A program made the translations under genes and the position numbers. The notes under the pieces are model-generated. The model was given only the letters and a program-made list of their open reading frames with translations. It made no database searches and was not told the DNA's origin. A DNA stretch of 64,000 nucleotides from Ktedonosporobacter rubrisoli (GTDB taxonomy: Bacteria > Chloroflexota > Ktedonobacteria > Ktedonobacterales > Ktedonobacteraceae), in the NCBI RefSeq assembly GCF_004208415.1, contig NZ_CP035758.1:8928001-8992000 (forward strand), read 5' to 3'. Of this stretch, positions 61,967 to 64,000 are shown piece by piece (position 1 is the stretch's first letter; each line of letters begins with the position of its first letter).

Positions 61967-62968
61967 ATGGCTAACTGGATCGTAGAAGATCAGATCTATG
62001 GCGAGATTGAGATTATAGAACCGGTGCTGCTCGATTTGCTCTCGACTGAGGCCTTGCAGCGCTTGCGAAATATCCATCAGGCTGGCGCGCTCTACCTGGT
62101 CCGACCTGGCAAGCATACCTCGCGTTATGAGCATTCAGTTGGTGTGATGCTCCTGGTTCGACGACTTGGCGGAAGTGTAGAAGAACAAATCGCTGCCCTG
62201 ATCCACGACGTTTCGCATACAGCCTTTTCCCATGTAATTGATCGCGTATTTGAGAATAGCGCCGAAGACTATCATGAGCATCATTTTGCTCAGCTTGTTC
62301 AGCAATCAGCTATACCCGCGATTGTGGAGCGCTATGGTTTCTCCCTGACTCGTCTCCTTGATACTGAACGCTGGTCGTTGTTGGAGCAGCCCTTACCCGA
62401 TCTCTGTGCGGATCGCCTTGACTATACCCTGCGTGATTTGTCCCAGGCTGGCCTGGTAGAGCGCGAGGAGATAGCACAATTTCTGGCAGCCCTGAGCGTT
62501 TCACAAGGCAGGATTGTGCTTACCGATATGCAGGCTGGGACCTGGTTTATCAAGGCCTATACCAGGCTACTTTTTGAGGTCTTCGCCAATCCGCTCACCC
62601 TCTATGCCAATGAACTGCTGGCCCAGATCATCAGCTCTGCTTACAGACGCGGTATTCTCAGCGAACGCGATTTCTTCCTTGATGATGAGCAGCTTTTATC
62701 CCGTTTACGCCGTGGAGGCGATCCCGAGATTGTTGCCAGTTTAGCCGTACTCAATCCAGAACTTCGGGCCGTTAATGACCCTGACAACTTCGAATTCCAT
62801 GTTCCGCTGAAGTTTCGTTCGGTTGACCCTCTTATTCTGTCAGAACATGGCGGCCTTCAGCACTGCTCGGAGCTCTCTTCAAGTGTCAAAGAGTCTCTAG
62901 GGAAGCTGAAGCAGCAATTTCAGAGAGCGGGCTTTGTCAGAAGAGTAAATACTGCTGTTAGCAAGTGA
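61967..62968 (+). CDS. HD-domain phosphohydrolase
   Basis: A 333-residue protein. SRYEHSVGVMLLVRRLGG supplies the first metal His, ALIHDVSHTAFSHV the HD pair, and DLCADRLDYTLRDLSQ the last Asp. The layout is similar to SAMHD1/dNTPase-like HD proteins. AAAAGGAG precedes the ATG. The substrate is probably a nucleotide but is not determined. Confidence 0.87.
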   Translation: MANWIVEDQIYGEIEIIEPVLLDLLSTEALQRLRNIHQAGALYLVRPGKHTSRYEHSVGVMLLVRRLGGSVEEQIAALIHDVSHTAFSHVIDRVFENSAEDYHEHHFAQLVQQSAIPAIVERYGFSLTRLLDTERWSLLEQPLPDLCADRLDYTLRDLSQAGLVEREEIAQFLAALSVSQGRIVLTDMQAGTWFIKAYTRLLFEVFANPLTLYANELLAQIISSAYRRGILSERDFFLDDEQLLSRLRRGGDPEIVASLAVLNPELRAVNDPDNFEFHVPLKFRSVDPLILSEHGGLQHCSELSSSVKESLGKLKQQFQRAGFVRRVNTAVSK

Positions 62969-63177
62969 GTCTGCCTTCGGCGCTTAAAAAGCATTAAGAA
63001 CGATGGGGCTATGCCTATTCTTCCTCTTTTCGTGTTAGATAAAAGATGGATGTTAGATTACCTTGCCGGAAGCATGCCTCATGTGCGGCTCACGGGCGGG
63101 TGAGCCACAACAATAAGAGCAGTAAGAGTGTCGTAGTAACCGGAAGAAGTACACTTTTATAGTCTTCTTGCCCCTGC

Positions 63178-64000
63178 TCAAGAAGAAAGCCTTTGACTCA
63201 AAGCTTTCTTGATGGTATCGGTTGCCACCATATCTTTGTAAGGCAGGGCAATAGCAATCAGGCCGGCCTTTAGATGAAATTCGTTGGCTTCGTCGTAGGC
63301 CTTCTGGCTAATTTGGGGATTCTGAGCAAATGTTGGGCCTATCGCATCGAACACAGGTCTTGTGACTTGCATATCGCGCAGATGGAGATACTTTTCGAGG
63401 AGGCCCATCGCCTGATCTGGCTGCTTCTGAATGAAGTCTTCCGCCTGCGCAATGGCGCGAATAAAGGCGAGTACCGCCTTTGGCTTGGTATCGATCACAG
63501 TTTGCTTGGTATAGAAGACCCCATGAAGCTGCCCTTGCATCGCCGGGATATCCCCACGGTCCGGGCTAATGAAAAGATCTCCGATTCCTGCCGCCTCGGC
63601 TTCCTGGCCAGCGGGGGAAAAGAAAGAGATAGCATCCACGCGACCAGTGCTCAGGGCTGCCAGAGCTGCCGTCTCGGTCCCCCCGAGATTTACCAGGATT
63701 GCATCTCGCTTAACATCATAGCCATAGATCCTGAAGAGATAGATCATTAGGGCCTCTGTTCCGCTCCCAGGAGAGGTGATGCCAATCTTTTTGCCTACTA
63801 AGGCCTTCACCTTTTGCTCAAGCGAACTGGCCGCCGAAAGATGTGCCTGTTGGGCAAAGCGTTTGCTTATCGTGACATCGATAAAATACCCATTGGTCAG
63901 AGCTCCCAGCAGCCTGATTTGCGAATCGATGCGTGAGACGGTGAAGGCATCAGTGATGACTCCTCCACCGGCAAGTTCAATACTATTGGATTCAATTGCG
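63178..64000 (-). CDS. NMT1/THI5-like ABC substrate-binding protein, N-terminus outside window
   Basis: The frame is open to the window edge. Visible: SIELAGGGVITDAFTVSRID, then KKIGITSPGSGTEALMIYLF, and GGTETAALAALSTGRVDAIS, typical of the SsuA/TauA/NMT1 fold. The C-terminal region QKPDQAMGLLEKYLHL-like (EDFIQKQPDQAMGLLEKYLH) is standard. The signal peptide and start are missing. The ligand could be a nitrate, sulfonate or thiamine-precursor type; TenA nearby slightly favours the last. Confidence 0.82.
   Translation of the reverse strand, partial: AIESNSIELAGGGVITDAFTVSRIDSQIRLLGALTNGYFIDVTISKRFAQQAHLSAASSLEQKVKALVGKKIGITSPGSGTEALMIYLFRIYGYDVKRDAILVNLGGTETAALAALSTGRVDAISFFSPAGQEAEAAGIGDLFISPDRGDIPAMQGQLHGVFYTKQTVIDTKPKAVLAFIRAIAQAEDFIQKQPDQAMGLLEKYLHLRDMQVTRPVFDAIGPTFAQNPQISQKAYDEANEFHLKAGLIAIALPYKDMVATDTIKKALSQRLSS

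Overview
The window looks like the chromosome of a Gram-positive-type, soil, spore-former-like member of the Chloroflexota, most plausibly class Ktedonobacteria. This is inference. It rests on moderate GC, strong AGGAGG ribosome binding sites, sigma-A type promoters, T-box leaders, a LysW-dependent lysine pathway, many secreted or membrane carbohydrate enzymes, and HTH-TPR regulators. No rRNA, tRNA, CRISPR array, insertion sequence or prophage was seen.

Layout. 1-8.7 kb is a sugar-uptake locus: a GH116-type glycosidase (cut by the window edge), a Tat/lipoprotein sugar-binding protein, two permeases with no ATPase gene, a LacI regulator, and an opposing LacI-FGGY kinase pair. 9.1-13.8 kb holds a possible small RNA, HflX, an ABC-F protein and a small HsmA-type membrane protein whose upstream region carries three copies of a 20-bp palindrome. 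14.4-19.2 kb encodes three exported proteins: a GH99/71-like lipoprotein, a GH5 enzyme and a DmfA2-like protein. A methyltransferase follows.

20.6-31.0 kb is the centrepiece, one operon for lysine synthesis by the alpha-aminoadipate route on the LysW carrier: promoter, two tandem T-box riboswitches with lysine-type specifiers, lysW, lysX, lysY, lysZ, a fused lysJ-lysK gene, homocitrate synthase, both homoaconitase subunits, a divergent homoisocitrate dehydrogenase, and a strong terminator. Every step from 2-oxoglutarate to lysine is covered except the second transamination enzyme, which converts oxoadipate to aminoadipate and is usually encoded elsewhere.

33.2-36.7 kb is a complete rpoB with no rpoC or ribosomal protein genes beside it. 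It has unusual residues in the rifampicin pocket, so it may be a second beta subunit. 36.8-42.0 kb is accessory: a HAD remnant, DUF4180, GNAT, a SLOG-Nudix fusion paired with an HTH-TPR protein, and a three-gene operon of unknown small proteins. 42.3-49.3 kb contains SRPBCC, ilvD, a TPR protein, a FAH-family sugar-acid dehydratase, a Cys-rich small protein, and a Fur-VIT iron pair under a near-perfect Fur box. 49.6-64 kb contains an MFS exporter, DoxX, a sulfatase, a CPBP protease, a serine hydrolase, a sensor/histidine kinase/NarL regulator operon, TenA, a 2H phosphoesterase, an HD hydrolase and an NMT1-type binding protein cut by the window edge.

Four genes (HAD, MFS, sulfatase, 2H phosphoesterase) are broken, and each is restored by adding one base to a short homopolymer. 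Sequencing or assembly undercalls are a serious alternative to real decay.
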